From the NCBI RefSeq assembly GCF_012927325.1, contig NZ_JABBGI010000024.1, positions 1-64,000 of the forward strand: a DNA stretch of 64,000 nucleotides. The letters are read 5' to 3'. Position numbers and translations under genes: made by a program. The notes below the pieces were generated by a model, which worked only from the letters and a program-made list of their open reading frames with translations, had not been told where the DNA came from and made no database searches. Source of the stretch: Chryseobacterium antibioticum. Lineage in GTDB: Bacteria > Bacteroidota > Bacteroidia > Flavobacteriales > Weeksellaceae. Positions 34,805-43,384 of the stretch are shown one piece after another; the first letter of the stretch is position 1, and every line of letters begins with the position of its first letter.

Positions 34805-35569
34805 TTATATATTAAGCTTAGGGTATATATTAGTAATTAAATAGTTAAGCTGTAAATCATCATCTACTTCTGTCCAAATATAATTTTCGTATTTACATAC
34901 TTTATAATTAGATGGTAAATTTTCAAAAATATTATCATATTCATGTTGAAATGAGTTTGAGTCATCAAAAACCTTCTCGCAATAATCCCTAATTGCTTTA
35001 ATTGAATCAGCAGATGTTTTAGTTATTCCTATATGTTCCCACAAAGTAGTTTTCTCCGAAAAACCAATAGAATTTATATCTTTTGATATGTGCTTTAAAT
35101 AGCAGTCATTATTTTCTTTTATATAGCAAGCATCATAACGCTCAGGTGCTACATTGGTAGCAAAAATGGCATTTGTGTATGAGTTTGTAATATAAGAATA
35201 GAATTCATCATAATCATATATAATATCTGAATCTAAAATAATTACATTCTGATTTATATTATTTTCACTTGCTTTAATTAATTCTTGTAAAGCAAGATAA
35301 AGAGAAAACATTGAACCTGAAGTTTCAAATAAATCATTTTTAATCGTTTTAATGTTGACTGAAGTATCAAAATTAAATGAGTTAAAATAATTTTCATATT
35401 TAATAAACTCATAACCTATCACTATATATATATCCTTAATTTTTTTTGTTTTAATCAAGTTTCTTATAGAATAATAAATAAGAGGATGCTGTCCCACATT
35501 TAGTAGCCCTTTGGGTTTATTTATACTCAATCTTCTTCCAGATCCAGCAGCTAAAATTATTGCTATCAT
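34805..35569 (-). CDS. LicC-like sugar/phosphoamine nucleotidyltransferase
   Basis: This 254-residue cytoplasmic enzyme has the nucleotidyltransferase fold: LAAGSGRRLSINKPKGLL at residues 6-23 binds the nucleotide and ILDSDIIYD carries the metal-binding aspartates. It resembles LicC-type CTP:phosphocholine cytidylyltransferases and related enzymes that activate a small phosphate compound or sugar. The next gene is a LicD-like transferase 43 bases upstream, and a dead HisC-like gene follows downstream, so it probably supplied a CMP-activated group for a surface glycan; the true substrate is unknown. Its DNA is strikingly AT-rich compared with the core genes, suggesting transfer. Confidence 0.82.
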   Translation of the reverse strand: MIAIILAAGSGRRLSINKPKGLLNVGQHPLIYYSIRNLIKTKKIKDIYIVIGYEFIKYENYFNSFNFDTSVNIKTIKNDLFETSGSMFSLYLALQELIKASENNINQNVIILDSDIIYDYDEFYSYITNSYTNAIFATNVAPERYDACYIKENNDCYLKHISKDINSIGFSEKTTLWEHIGITKTSADSIKAIRDYCEKVFDDSNSFQHEYDNIFENLPSNYKVCKYENYIWTEVDDDLQLNYLITNIYPKLNI

Positions 35570-35612
35570 AAAAATTAATTGATTTTAATTTTCAATATAT
35601 ACCTAAACATTA

Positions 35613-36281
35613 TTATGGGTTAAATATTTCAAAACGAGGAGACCTTCTTTCATGAAGTGGAGGAAGTATTAAATAGTCATCATAGTTTCTTTTTAAGTAG
35701 GCATCAAATCCTATCGGAATAAAAAAAGAAGAGTCTTCAAACTTTTGTAGAATTAATTCTTCGATTTCTTCAATTTTAAGATAAGACTTTCCTCCTGTTA
35801 TATTCTTTTCAAAACCGTTAAATAAACATAGTGTTCCTTCAAAATTATAAAGATCATAAACAAAAATATCTAATGATATTCCTCTATTAAAACAATTCTC
35901 TTCTGAAGAGAACCTTTTAATAGTCTCATCAACATAACAACTATATTTATGTCTAAACTTCGCTTCTACAAAAACAGAAAATAATAAATATTCTGGATCT
36001 GTATCTTTTGTCTGAAAAAAAATATCAGAAGGTATTTCATCACATACTAATAAGAATTTTTCAAAATCTTCTCGTAACATTCCAACATCAGCTTCATAAT
36101 CCCACGGAATAAATCCTTTATGCCTTATACTTCCTAGTAAAGTTCCATATTCCAACCAATAATTAATTTTATGCCTATCACATATTGAACTAAAGACTTT
36201 CAACATTCTCAAAACGACTGACTGAACTTGTAAAATATTACTATTGGCATCATCTATTTGGTCGGGAACAAATTCGGTCAT
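35613..36281 (-). CDS. LicD family phosphotransferase-like protein
   Basis: This 222-residue protein matches the LicD family, which places phosphocholine or similar phospho-groups on lipopolysaccharide, teichoic acid or capsule sugars. The family core is clear: INYWLEYGTLLGSIRHKG followed by FIPWDYEADVGM. In most members the latter reads PWDDDID; here it is D-Y-E-A-D, which still leaves acidic residues in the [DE]-x-[DE] positions of the nucleotidyltransferase fold. The enzyme may therefore be active. It is the first gene of an operon with the LicC-like gene. Transcription may start in or next to a tract of eight C on the coding strand (see 36439-36454). Confidence 0.8.
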   Translation of the reverse strand: MTEFVPDQIDDANSNILQVQSVVLRMLKVFSSICDRHKINYWLEYGTLLGSIRHKGFIPWDYEADVGMLREDFEKFLLVCDEIPSDIFFQTKDTDPEYLLFSVFVEAKFRHKYSCYVDETIKRFSSEENCFNRGISLDIFVYDLYNFEGTLCLFNGFEKNITGGKSYLKIEEIEELILQKFEDSSFFIPIGFDAYLKRNYDDYLILPPLHERRSPRFEIFNP

Positions 36282-36438
36282 ATTGTACTTTTGTGTTTAT
36301 GTATTTCTATTCTTAGAAATTCTATTGCTAAAATAATACAAAAGCCAAGAGCAAAAAAAACGTTTAGGAATGTTAATGAAAAGATAACATTTGAACTATT
36401 AAAAAATGAGTAATTTTATCTCATGTTAAGCATGGTAA

Positions 36439-36446
36439 GGGGGGGG
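36439..36446. repeat. Homopolymeric G8 tract in the LicD/GLPGLI divergent region
   Basis: Eight consecutive G occur in very AT-rich DNA between divergent genes (LicD at 36281 on minus, GLPGLI at 36534 on plus). The tract directly follows the -7 box TAACTTTG on the minus strand, at the expected transcription start. The rest of 36282-36533 shows no gene. Confidence 0.75.
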
Positions 36447-36454
36447 CAAAGTTA
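36447..36454 (-). promoter_or_regulatory. -7 box of the LicD operon (TAACTTTG on the minus strand)
   Basis: It matches TAnnTTTG exactly. The predicted start of transcription falls in the run of eight C that follows, and the leader before LicD would be about 165 bases. No good upstream TTTG was found, so this is a moderate call. Confidence 0.5.
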
Positions 36455-36533
36455 TCATGAATGCTAGTTTCCTCATAACCATTTATCCATTTAGGATTTA
36501 GATAGTCATTTTTTTATAATAAATATAATTTTT

Positions 36534-37352
36534 ATGGAATTCAAAAAAATAACGTTACTTTTTTTACTACTTTCTCTAAATCTATTTTCTCAGCACAGTA
36601 AAATTTATTACGAACTAAAATATAAACAAGATTTATTACAAAAAGAGCCTCCTATTGAAGAAAAAATGATTCTAAAAATAGAAGATAACATAGCTTCTTT
36701 TTATCCTGATTTCTTTGAATCTGATACTATAATTCAACAAAATGGTTTGATAAAGATTAATGATTATGTAAGCCAAACTCTTCTACGAAAAATGGGAAAT
36801 TCTAAAAACACCTATTTTATAAGTGAGGAAAGAATGAATTTTAAATTAGAATCTGATGATAAAATTAATTGGAAAATACTTGATAGCACAAAAATAGTTA
36901 AGCCCAATGTTGTTTTAAAAAAAGCAGTAGGGAAATTTGGAGGTAGAGAATGGATTGCTTGGTTTAATAGTGAAATTTCTATTCCTGAAGGACCGTATAA
37001 ATTTAATCAATTACCTGGTTTGGTTTACGAGGTTTATGATAAAAAAAATGATTACCATTATACATTAATTGAAATAAAAAACATTAAAGGAAACCAAAAA
37101 AATGACACAATATTAAACTATTACAAGAATCCAAAACTTATTACATCAATCCAATACCAAAAATTATTGCTTAATAGATATGATAAAATAGGATCTGATT
37201 ATTTAGATGAAGGGACAAGTTTTACTGATAACAAAACCGGTAATATCATTACTAAAGAAGAAATTTACAAGATTATAGCAGAGAAAAAAAAATATTTCCG
37301 AAGCACATATAATCCAATAGAACTAGATAAAGCAGTACATTACCCTGAATAG
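36534..37352 (+). CDS. GLPGLI family exported protein
   Basis: This 272-residue protein has a signal peptide (about residues 1-19, LLSLNLFSQ) and the GLPGLI family layout, with the name-giving motif present in altered form as FNQLPGLVYEVYD near residue 160. The preceding segment PEGPYKF is also typical. The family is confined to Bacteroidota and exported; its role is unknown. Its coding DNA is as AT-rich as the island to its left. It is divergent from the LicD operon and shares the 252-base region containing the G8 tract. Confidence 0.85.
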   Translation: MEFKKITLLFLLLSLNLFSQHSKIYYELKYKQDLLQKEPPIEEKMILKIEDNIASFYPDFFESDTIIQQNGLIKINDYVSQTLLRKMGNSKNTYFISEERMNFKLESDDKINWKILDSTKIVKPNVVLKKAVGKFGGREWIAWFNSEISIPEGPYKFNQLPGLVYEVYDKKNDYHYTLIEIKNIKGNQKNDTILNYYKNPKLITSIQYQKLLLNRYDKIGSDYLDEGTSFTDNKTGNIITKEEIYKIIAEKKKYFRSTYNPIELDKAVHYPE

Positions 37353-37676
37353 ATTAGTTATAATAGCTATTTTTTGTAAAACCTTTTTAAACTTTTATTT
37401 TTCTAAGGAATAAAATAGAGAAGGTTAATAATGTAGGCTCATCCAATTGATACTCAATTTTCAAAACATATTAATAATACTTTTAACTTGGAGCAATTTT
37501 TGAGACAGATTTTAATAGAAAAATATAAAACTAATATTTAGTTTTTGTAAAAAAAAATAAAACAGAAAAACGAAAGGATGTCAATTGAAACCCCTTTGTT
37601 TATATATTAAAAATACAAGTAAGCCTGCTTTGGGCTTATTTTTTATATAAAAGTCTTTGTATTTCAGGCAATTACG
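37353..37676. other. AT-rich gap with a terminator
   Basis: No gene was seen. At 37619-37637 the stem TAAGCC / GGCTTA with a seven-base centre runs into TTTTTTAT, a terminator that could serve the GLPGLI gene or, in reverse, the SMP-30 gene. This gap is the right edge of the AT-rich island. Confidence 0.55.
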
Positions 37677-38570
37677 TTATTTTACCCCTCTCACTTTAGT
37701 TCGTAAAGTATATACTGATTTTGAAGCCGTAATAAACAATACATTGTTATTTTCTCCTCCAAAAGTTACATTAGAGGTCCATTCTTCTTCAATAGGAATA
37801 TGATAAAGCTTTTTCCCTTTAAGATTGAAAATATGCACGCCCTTACCGGTTAAATAAAGGTTTCCATGCTTATCCAATGTCATCCCGTCTGAACCCATTT
37901 CACAAAACAGTCTTCTTTCGGAAAGCTTTCCCTCACCAAGGATATCGTATACATAGGTTTTTCCGGCATCAATATCTGAAATATACAGTTTCTTAAATAT
38001 CTCGCTTCCCACTATTCCGTTGGGCTGTACAAAAGTTTCCAGTTTAACGGTCTTACCTTCTTTAGTTCTGTAGTAGAGACTCTTGTGTGCGATTTCCTGT
38101 TTAAAATCTACCCAATAATCTCTTTTATACAAGGGATCTGTAAAATACATTCCACCGGATGAATCATTCCAGACATCATTAGGCCCATTGAATCTTTTTC
38201 CTTCAAAACCTTTTAGGATGACTTCTACTTTTTTATCTTTTGAAATTCTCCATATCTCTCCCTGATCATCGGAACAAGTAATCAGATTTCCGTCTTTATC
38301 GAAATGAGTACCGTTGGCTCTCCCAGTTTTTCCTAAAAACTCTATCACCTTATTGGTCTTCCAATCCCAGTAGTAGATCTTGTCATTAGGCTGGTCAGTA
38401 AAATAAACATTCCCCTGTTTATCCGAAGACGGTCCTTCTGTAAAAGTGAATTGGTCCGAAATCTTCTCCGGCTGTGCATCTTCATAAAACATTTTGTTGT
38501 AATTTACTGATTGACAGTTTAGCAATGCGAAAACCAAACCAACCATGCTTATTCTGCATATATTTTTCAT
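37677..38570 (-). CDS. SMP-30/gluconolactonase family lipoprotein
   Basis: This 297-residue beta-propeller has a lipoprotein signal with the lipid-bearing cysteine at C19 (FALLNC). Family features include FTEGPSSDKQGNVYFTD at the first blade, a RFNGPNDVW metal-site segment and KLYISDIDAGKTYVY. These six-bladed, metal-dependent lactonases open sugar lactones or related esters. The protein is expected at the outer membrane facing the periplasm. It is divergent from ccoG, with no partner on its own strand. Confidence 0.9.
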   Translation of the reverse strand: MKNICRISMVGLVFALLNCQSVNYNKMFYEDAQPEKISDQFTFTEGPSSDKQGNVYFTDQPNDKIYYWDWKTNKVIEFLGKTGRANGTHFDKDGNLITCSDDQGEIWRISKDKKVEVILKGFEGKRFNGPNDVWNDSSGGMYFTDPLYKRDYWVDFKQEIAHKSLYYRTKEGKTVKLETFVQPNGIVGSEIFKKLYISDIDAGKTYVYDILGEGKLSERRLFCEMGSDGMTLDKHGNLYLTGKGVHIFNLKGKKLYHIPIEEEWTSNVTFGGENNNVLFITASKSVYTLRTKVRGVK

Positions 38571-38838
38571 TCTTCCCCTTTTAATGACGGCAAGTTACAA
38601 TATCACCTTTAAGAATCAAATATATTTTCTCAGTTTGATCTATTAAAATCTAAAATAAGAAATGTCCCAATTGTACTATTTTTGAAGCAGATGGTATTAG
38701 TTAAAAAACAGTTTTATCCAGACCTTTGCCATGGTAAGATCAACACTCCTTTTTCCTTTTTGAAACTGACTGAAAAAACAGCTTGATCCGGCCTCAAATA
38801 TCACATTAATACTTTTTTAACTTAACAAAAGTACCGCA

Positions 38839-40281
38839 ATGAGTGCAGAATCAGGCAGCAGCAAATTTGTAGAAATAGAAAACGATACGTTTAGGAATTC
38901 GGTGGGAACCATGGATGAAACAGGAAAAAGAAAATGGGTCTTTCCACGAAAACCAAAAGGAAAATACACAAACTACAGGAATTATGCGAGTTATCTTATG
39001 CTTGCTATATTTTTCGGACTGCCATTTGTGAAAATCAACGGCAATCCTTTTCTTCTGATCAATGTGATCGACAGGAGGTTTTTTATTCTTGGACAACCTT
39101 TTTATCTTCAGGATTTCTTTATCCTGGCACTCGGAGCTGTTACATCTGTTATCTTCGTGATGCTTTTCACAGTAGTTTTCGGAAGAATATTCTGCGGGTG
39201 GCTCTGTCCGCAAACCCTTTTCATGGAAATGGTATTCCGAAAAATTGAATACTGGATCGAAGGTGACCGAAATAAACAAATGAAGCTGGACAGACAAGAA
39301 TGGGACGCCGAAAAAATTAGAAAAAGGCTATTAAAATGGTCTGCGTTTGCATTCATTTCATTAACCATTGCCCACTTTATGTTCATGTACATCGTTGGTT
39401 ACAAGGAAGTATTCCGAATCATGGCTGAAGGTCCTGAACATCATTCCATGAAATTCCTGGCCATGTTATTTTTCACGATGACCTTCTACTTTGTCTTCGC
39501 CTGGCTCCGCGAGCAGGTATGTACATTGGTATGCCCATACGGAAGACTTCAGGGGGTATTGATCGATAAACAGACCATTAATGTCTATTATGATTTCAAA
39601 CGAGGAGAAGGTCGTTCAAAATGGAGAAATAATGAAGACCGTAAAGCAGAAGGAAAAGGAGACTGCATCGATTGCCACCAGTGTGTTGTGGTCTGTCCTA
39701 CCGGTATTGATATCAGAAATGGGCAGCAATTAGAATGTGTAAACTGTACAGCCTGTATAGATGCCTGTGATGAGGTGATGGAAAAAGTAGGACTTCCAAA
39801 AGGACTGGTCCGTTATGCCACAGAAGCAGAAATTGAAAATCAGGAAACCTTCAAGTTCACCTCAAGAATGAAAGTTACAACCGTATTTCTTGCCCTGCTG
39901 ATTGGATTTTTAGGTTTCTTAATGTATGACCGCGGCTCTATGGAGGCCAAATTCATCAAACCGGCCGGTTCCACGTTCTTTATTAAAGACGGTAAAATCA
40001 CAAATACTTTTATTTATACCCTTTTAAACAAGTCGAACGAGAGAAAGATCCTGACCATCAAAGTACTGACTCCAGCCCATGCAGAAATCAATTATTTCGG
40101 TTCTGAAAAAATTATTCTGAAAGGGGACGAGATTCTGAAAGGAAACATCAATATTACCTTCCCCGAAGAAGATATTCAATTTTCCAAGCAGAATATGGTG
40201 ATCGGCGTCTTCGACGAAAAGGGGGAAATGCTGGATTCATTTGACACGACGTTTGAGGGTCCGTTTAAACTTATGTTGTAG
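38839..40281 (+). CDS. ccoG: Cytochrome c oxidase accessory protein CcoG (FixG)
   Basis: This 480-residue inner-membrane iron-sulfur protein helps assemble the cbb3-type oxidase, probably as a copper/electron-transfer chaperone. It has an early CGWLCPQ motif, REQVCTLVCPYGR, and two ferredoxin-type clusters CIDCHQCVVVCP and CVNCTACIDACD. Several transmembrane helices surround them, with the last before a periplasmic C-terminal immunoglobulin-like domain. The ccoNOP and ccoS genes are not in this window, though they often lie close in Bacteroidota. It starts with an ATG at 38839. No clean terminator was seen after it. Confidence 0.95.
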   Translation: MSAESGSSKFVEIENDTFRNSVGTMDETGKRKWVFPRKPKGKYTNYRNYASYLMLAIFFGLPFVKINGNPFLLINVIDRRFFILGQPFYLQDFFILALGAVTSVIFVMLFTVVFGRIFCGWLCPQTLFMEMVFRKIEYWIEGDRNKQMKLDRQEWDAEKIRKRLLKWSAFAFISLTIAHFMFMYIVGYKEVFRIMAEGPEHHSMKFLAMLFFTMTFYFVFAWLREQVCTLVCPYGRLQGVLIDKQTINVYYDFKRGEGRSKWRNNEDRKAEGKGDCIDCHQCVVVCPTGIDIRNGQQLECVNCTACIDACDEVMEKVGLPKGLVRYATEAEIENQETFKFTSRMKVTTVFLALLIGFLGFLMYDRGSMEAKFIKPAGSTFFIKDGKITNTFIYTLLNKSNERKILTIKVLTPAHAEINYFGSEKIILKGDEILKGNINITFPEEDIQFSKQNMVIGVFDEKGEMLDSFDTTFEGPFKLML

Positions 40282-40360
40282 GAGTACGAAAGAATCAAGA
40301 TGTTAGATATCAGATGGCAGATTTCAGATTTCAGACACTAGACGAGAGATTTGGCTTCGA
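40282..40360. repeat. Short repeat-like sequence with ATTTCAGAC ACTAGA-type motif
   Basis: The stretch around 40310-40345 contains CAGATTTCAGACACTAGA. A related CAGATATGAGACACTAGA stands at about 9795-9812 after the DUF4197 gene. Both follow stop codons of plus-strand genes. It looks like a short dispersed repeat. Confidence 0.4.
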
Positions 40361-40408
40361 TAAACATCTATCTTCAGTCTTCCTTCTCCTATCTTTAAAT
40401 ATTAAATT

Positions 40409-41290
40409 TTAAGCCTTATATTTTCTCATAAACTGAGTAGGAGTCATTCCGGAGCTTTTCCGGAATACTCTTACAAAGTAGGAATATTCTTCATAACCAA
40501 GCCTGAAAGCAATCTCCACGAGACTTTCATCAAGATACATCAGCATCCTTTTAGCTTCCAGCACGACTCTTTCTGTAATAACATCGGTTGCTGTTTTCTG
40601 AATAACGGTCTGGGCAATTCTGTTCAGGTGCTTTGGAGTAATTCCTAATAAAGATGCATAATGAGAAATAGATTTTTGCTCAGTAAAGGACTGTTCTATC
40701 AGATTTTCAAAATCCTGATAATGTTTAAAATACGAGAGACTCGCAGAAGAAGAACGCATATCAATATCTTTTGAAAACAGCCTTGTAGCATTGATGAAAA
40801 TCTGAGACATCATCGAGAGAATCAGTCCTTCTTTCATCACATTCTGAGACTGATGTTCTCTTCCCAGCTCCTGAAATAAGATGTCATTTTTTCTCAGCTC
40901 ATCAATATCCAGCTGCAGTTTTCTTGGAAAAGATACAGATCCAAAAAAAGAAAAATTTCGGAGTTTCTGACTCACATAATGCATCTCATAAAATTCCTGT
41001 GAGCAAAAGAAAATATATCCGTTAATATCTTCAGAAAGTTCCCAGCTATGAATCTGTCCCGGAGACAGAAAGAAAAGACTTCCCTCGGAAACTTCATATT
41101 TCTGGAAGTCTATCTCATGAATTCCATTCCCTTTTGTGAAAAGAACAGCAGCATAAAAATCATGACGGTGTGGCTTTTCAATATGACGGTGCCCCACAGC
41201 CAGATGTTCTTTCATGGTATTGAAATAAAAATCTGATGTATTCCTGCCGGACTGGAAAAGCTCAATATGAAGGACGGAGATAGAATTCAT
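40409..41290 (-). CDS. AraC family transcriptional regulator
   Basis: This 293-residue protein has an N-terminal cupin-like sensor domain (EIDFQKYEVSEGSLFFLSPGQIHSWE, here in part: SEGSLFFLSPGQIHSWE) and a C-terminal AraC double helix-turn-helix (from about residue 195), with LVEIAFRLGYEEYSYFVRVF as the second recognition helix and the GMTPTQFMRKY tail. The ligand and target genes are unknown. It is divergent from the MerR-type gene and next to ccoG, but nothing in the sequence shows that it controls them. Confidence 0.92.
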   Translation of the reverse strand: MNSISVLHIELFQSGRNTSDFYFNTMKEHLAVGHRHIEKPHRHDFYAAVLFTKGNGIHEIDFQKYEVSEGSLFFLSPGQIHSWELSEDINGYIFFCSQEFYEMHYVSQKLRNFSFFGSVSFPRKLQLDIDELRKNDILFQELGREHQSQNVMKEGLILSMMSQIFINATRLFSKDIDMRSSSASLSYFKHYQDFENLIEQSFTEQKSISHYASLLGITPKHLNRIAQTVIQKTATDVITERVVLEAKRMLMYLDESLVEIAFRLGYEEYSYFVRVFRKSSGMTPTQFMRKYKA

Positions 41291-41435
41291 TAATGATAAT
41301 ACGCAGAAGTAGTTATTGTATAAAAGTACTGTAAAAAGAGAGAAAAAACAAGCTTCATAAAAAGACAGATTTTTATCAATTCTTTATCCGGAAATTTTTG
41401 ATATTATCCGGAAAACAGGAATAGAAGTTGTATAA

Positions 41436-41468
41436 TTTGCATCCGAGGTTAAAAAATTTTTATCTTTG
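41436..41468 (+). promoter_or_regulatory. Promoter of the MerR-family gene
   Basis: TTTG at 41436-41439 and TATCTTTG at 41461-41468 are 21 bases apart, a full match to the Bacteroidota consensus. It lies 18 bases before the ATG at 41487 and shows that an upstream TTG at 41466 is not the start. Confidence 0.75.
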
Positions 41469-41486
41469 GCTTTTAGGATTTGTACA

Positions 41487-41831
41487 ATGAAGATAAACTT
41501 AGCTGACAAACTGTATTACTCTATCGGAGAAGTTGCAAAAGCTTTTGATGTAAACACCTCACTTATACGATATTGGGAACAGGAGTTCCCTATCATTAAG
41601 CCTAAAAAGAATAAAAAAGGAAACCGCTACTTTACGCCTGAAGATATCAAGAACCTGCAGATGATTTACCATTTGGTAAAAGAAAAGGGCTATACACTGG
41701 ATGGTGCAAGGATTGCTTTGACCACCAACAGTAAAATTTCTGAAACGGTTACCATTATTGACCGTCTTGAATTTATAAAAGCTGAACTTCAGAAACTGAA
41801 AGCTTCACTGGCTGACAAAGATTCAGAATAA
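41487..41831 (+). CDS. MerR family transcriptional regulator
   Basis: This 114-residue protein has the MerR winged-helix domain: YSIGEVAKAFDVNTSLIRYW at residues 11-30, then NRYFTPEDIKNLQMIY. The C-terminal half is a predicted dimerisation helix and carries no cysteine or metal site, so the effector is not evident. Short MerR proteins of this type are widespread in Bacteroidota. A terminator follows at 41848-41872. Confidence 0.92.
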   Translation: MKINLADKLYYSIGEVAKAFDVNTSLIRYWEQEFPIIKPKKNKKGNRYFTPEDIKNLQMIYHLVKEKGYTLDGARIALTTNSKISETVTIIDRLEFIKAELQKLKASLADKDSE

Positions 41832-41847
41832 CTTTATTATATCATAC

Positions 41848-41872
41848 AAAAGCATCTTTTAAAGGTGCTTTT
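41848..41872 (+). terminator. Terminator after the MerR-family gene
   Basis: A 12-base stem (AAAAGCATCTTT / AAAGGTGCTTTT, one wobble pair) with a one-base loop, ending in TTTTCTCTTTT. Confidence 0.6.
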
Positions 41873-42029
41873 CTCTTTTCCCGGATTCTCGCCTCTATTT
41901 CTGCAAATAATTCTATAAAAAAAGTATTCAAATGTAATTTTAAAATCATTTTAAAGAATTTGTTGTACAAAACAATTCCTTTGGCTTTTCATCATTGCTT
42001 TGATTTGTTTTTATTAATAAGTTTACTGT

Positions 42030-43304
42030 ATGATGAGAAAAAATTATTACCAGAAACTGGCATTTATGGGGATGATGCTGATCGTCCTGTTGGCCTTCCA
42101 AAATTATACGAGCAGAGAAAAAGAAAATTTCCCTGAAATAAAATTTATTACTGAAAATTCAATTCCATTAAATCTAATGGAATTTGATCCGAACAATCTC
42201 GATGCAAAGCAATGGGAGAATTTAGGATTCTCCGAAAAACAGGTTTTTACCATTCTTAATTATAAAAAAATTATAGGCGGAAAATTTACGTCTAAAGCTC
42301 AATTCAAAAAATGCTATGCTGTTTCTCCCGAAAAATTCACAGAGCTGGAATCTTACATCCTGCTTCCTGAAACTGGCAAAGACCACCATTTTGAAAAGTT
42401 TGATACGTATGAAAAGAAAGAGATCCATATTTCCGGAAGATTCAATCCGGATAGACTTTCTGCTGCTGAATGGATCAGCATTGGTTTCAGTGAAAAACAG
42501 GCTGAAGCTATTTTGAAATATAAAAACTATTTGGGTGGAAGTTTCGTCAGCAAAGAGAAATTCAAAGAATGTTTTATTATTTCCTCAGACAATTACAGTA
42601 AGCTGGAGCCTTATTTAGTACTTCCGGTACAAACTCCTGACGACTTTAAAAACTATGGTAAAAATTATACTGCAAAATCAAAGATTCATTACCGTAATTT
42701 TGATCCCAACACTTTAGATCTGGATGGATGGAAGGGTTTAGGATTTTCTGAAAAACAGGCCAATACAATCGTTAATTACCGTGACCGAAATCTCAGAGGA
42801 AGTTTCAAATCACTTGAAGATATAAAGAAATGTTTTGTTATTTCTCCGGAAAAATTCGAAGAACTAAGTCCTTATATTAAACTCAATACCAATACAAACC
42901 TTATCCAAAAACAGGAAACCGATTTTTCAAAAGTTGATTTAAATATCATCACATTCAAGCAGTTGCTGGAATTTGGTTTGGATGAAAAAAGTGCCGGATC
43001 GATGATTGGCTTTAGAAAAAAACTGAGAGGTTTTGTCAATAAACAACAAATTTTAGATACCTATAATATTGATAAAAATTTGGTTCAAAAATTAATTTCT
43101 ATTGCTCCGCTGGATGTTTCAAATGTTCCTAAGTATACTTTAACAGAAGCCCCTGAAGAATGGCTGAAAGATCACCCCTACTTCAAATATTCTGCTGATA
43201 AGATCATATTCTACCGCACTACCTATACGGATGATAAGAAAATTCTGAAGCTTTTAAAATTAAAGCCTGAATATGAGGAAAGAATGAAATTATATTTAAA
43301 ATAA
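42030..43304 (+). CDS. Membrane-anchored protein with four helix-hairpin-helix repeats
   Basis: This 424-residue protein begins with an N-terminal transmembrane anchor (about residues 9-24) and then four related ComEA-like helix-hairpin-helix units, each with the pattern FDPNNLD..W..LGFSEKQ...ILNYK...GG.F.SK..FK.CY.(I/V)S...F..L..YI. The first three are clear at about 50-110, 128-190 and 213-277, the fourth (VDLNIITFKQLLEFGLDEK) more diverged. Single or double HhH domains bind DNA in ComEA uptake proteins; here the array is exposed, presumably in the periplasm, so a role in DNA uptake is an attractive guess. The cysteine repeat is also notable. A terminator follows. Confidence 0.85.
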   Translation: MMRKNYYQKLAFMGMMLIVLLAFQNYTSREKENFPEIKFITENSIPLNLMEFDPNNLDAKQWENLGFSEKQVFTILNYKKIIGGKFTSKAQFKKCYAVSPEKFTELESYILLPETGKDHHFEKFDTYEKKEIHISGRFNPDRLSAAEWISIGFSEKQAEAILKYKNYLGGSFVSKEKFKECFIISSDNYSKLEPYLVLPVQTPDDFKNYGKNYTAKSKIHYRNFDPNTLDLDGWKGLGFSEKQANTIVNYRDRNLRGSFKSLEDIKKCFVISPEKFEELSPYIKLNTNTNLIQKQETDFSKVDLNIITFKQLLEFGLDEKSAGSMIGFRKKLRGFVNKQQILDTYNIDKNLVQKLISIAPLDVSNVPKYTLTEAPEEWLKDHPYFKYSADKIIFYRTTYTDDKKILKLLKLKPEYEERMKLYLK

Positions 43305-43322
43305 CTGGAAACCATATAGTAA

Positions 43323-43360
43323 AAACTACCCAAAACAAGATCTGCTATTTTGGATAGTTT
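43323..43360 (+). terminator. Terminator of the HhH gene
   Basis: A 13-base stem (AAACTACCCAAAA / TTTTGGATAGTTT, one mismatch) around a 12-base loop, 18 bases after the stop. Confidence 0.6.
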
Positions 43361-43384
43361 CTAATCTGCACATTATTTTAAGTT

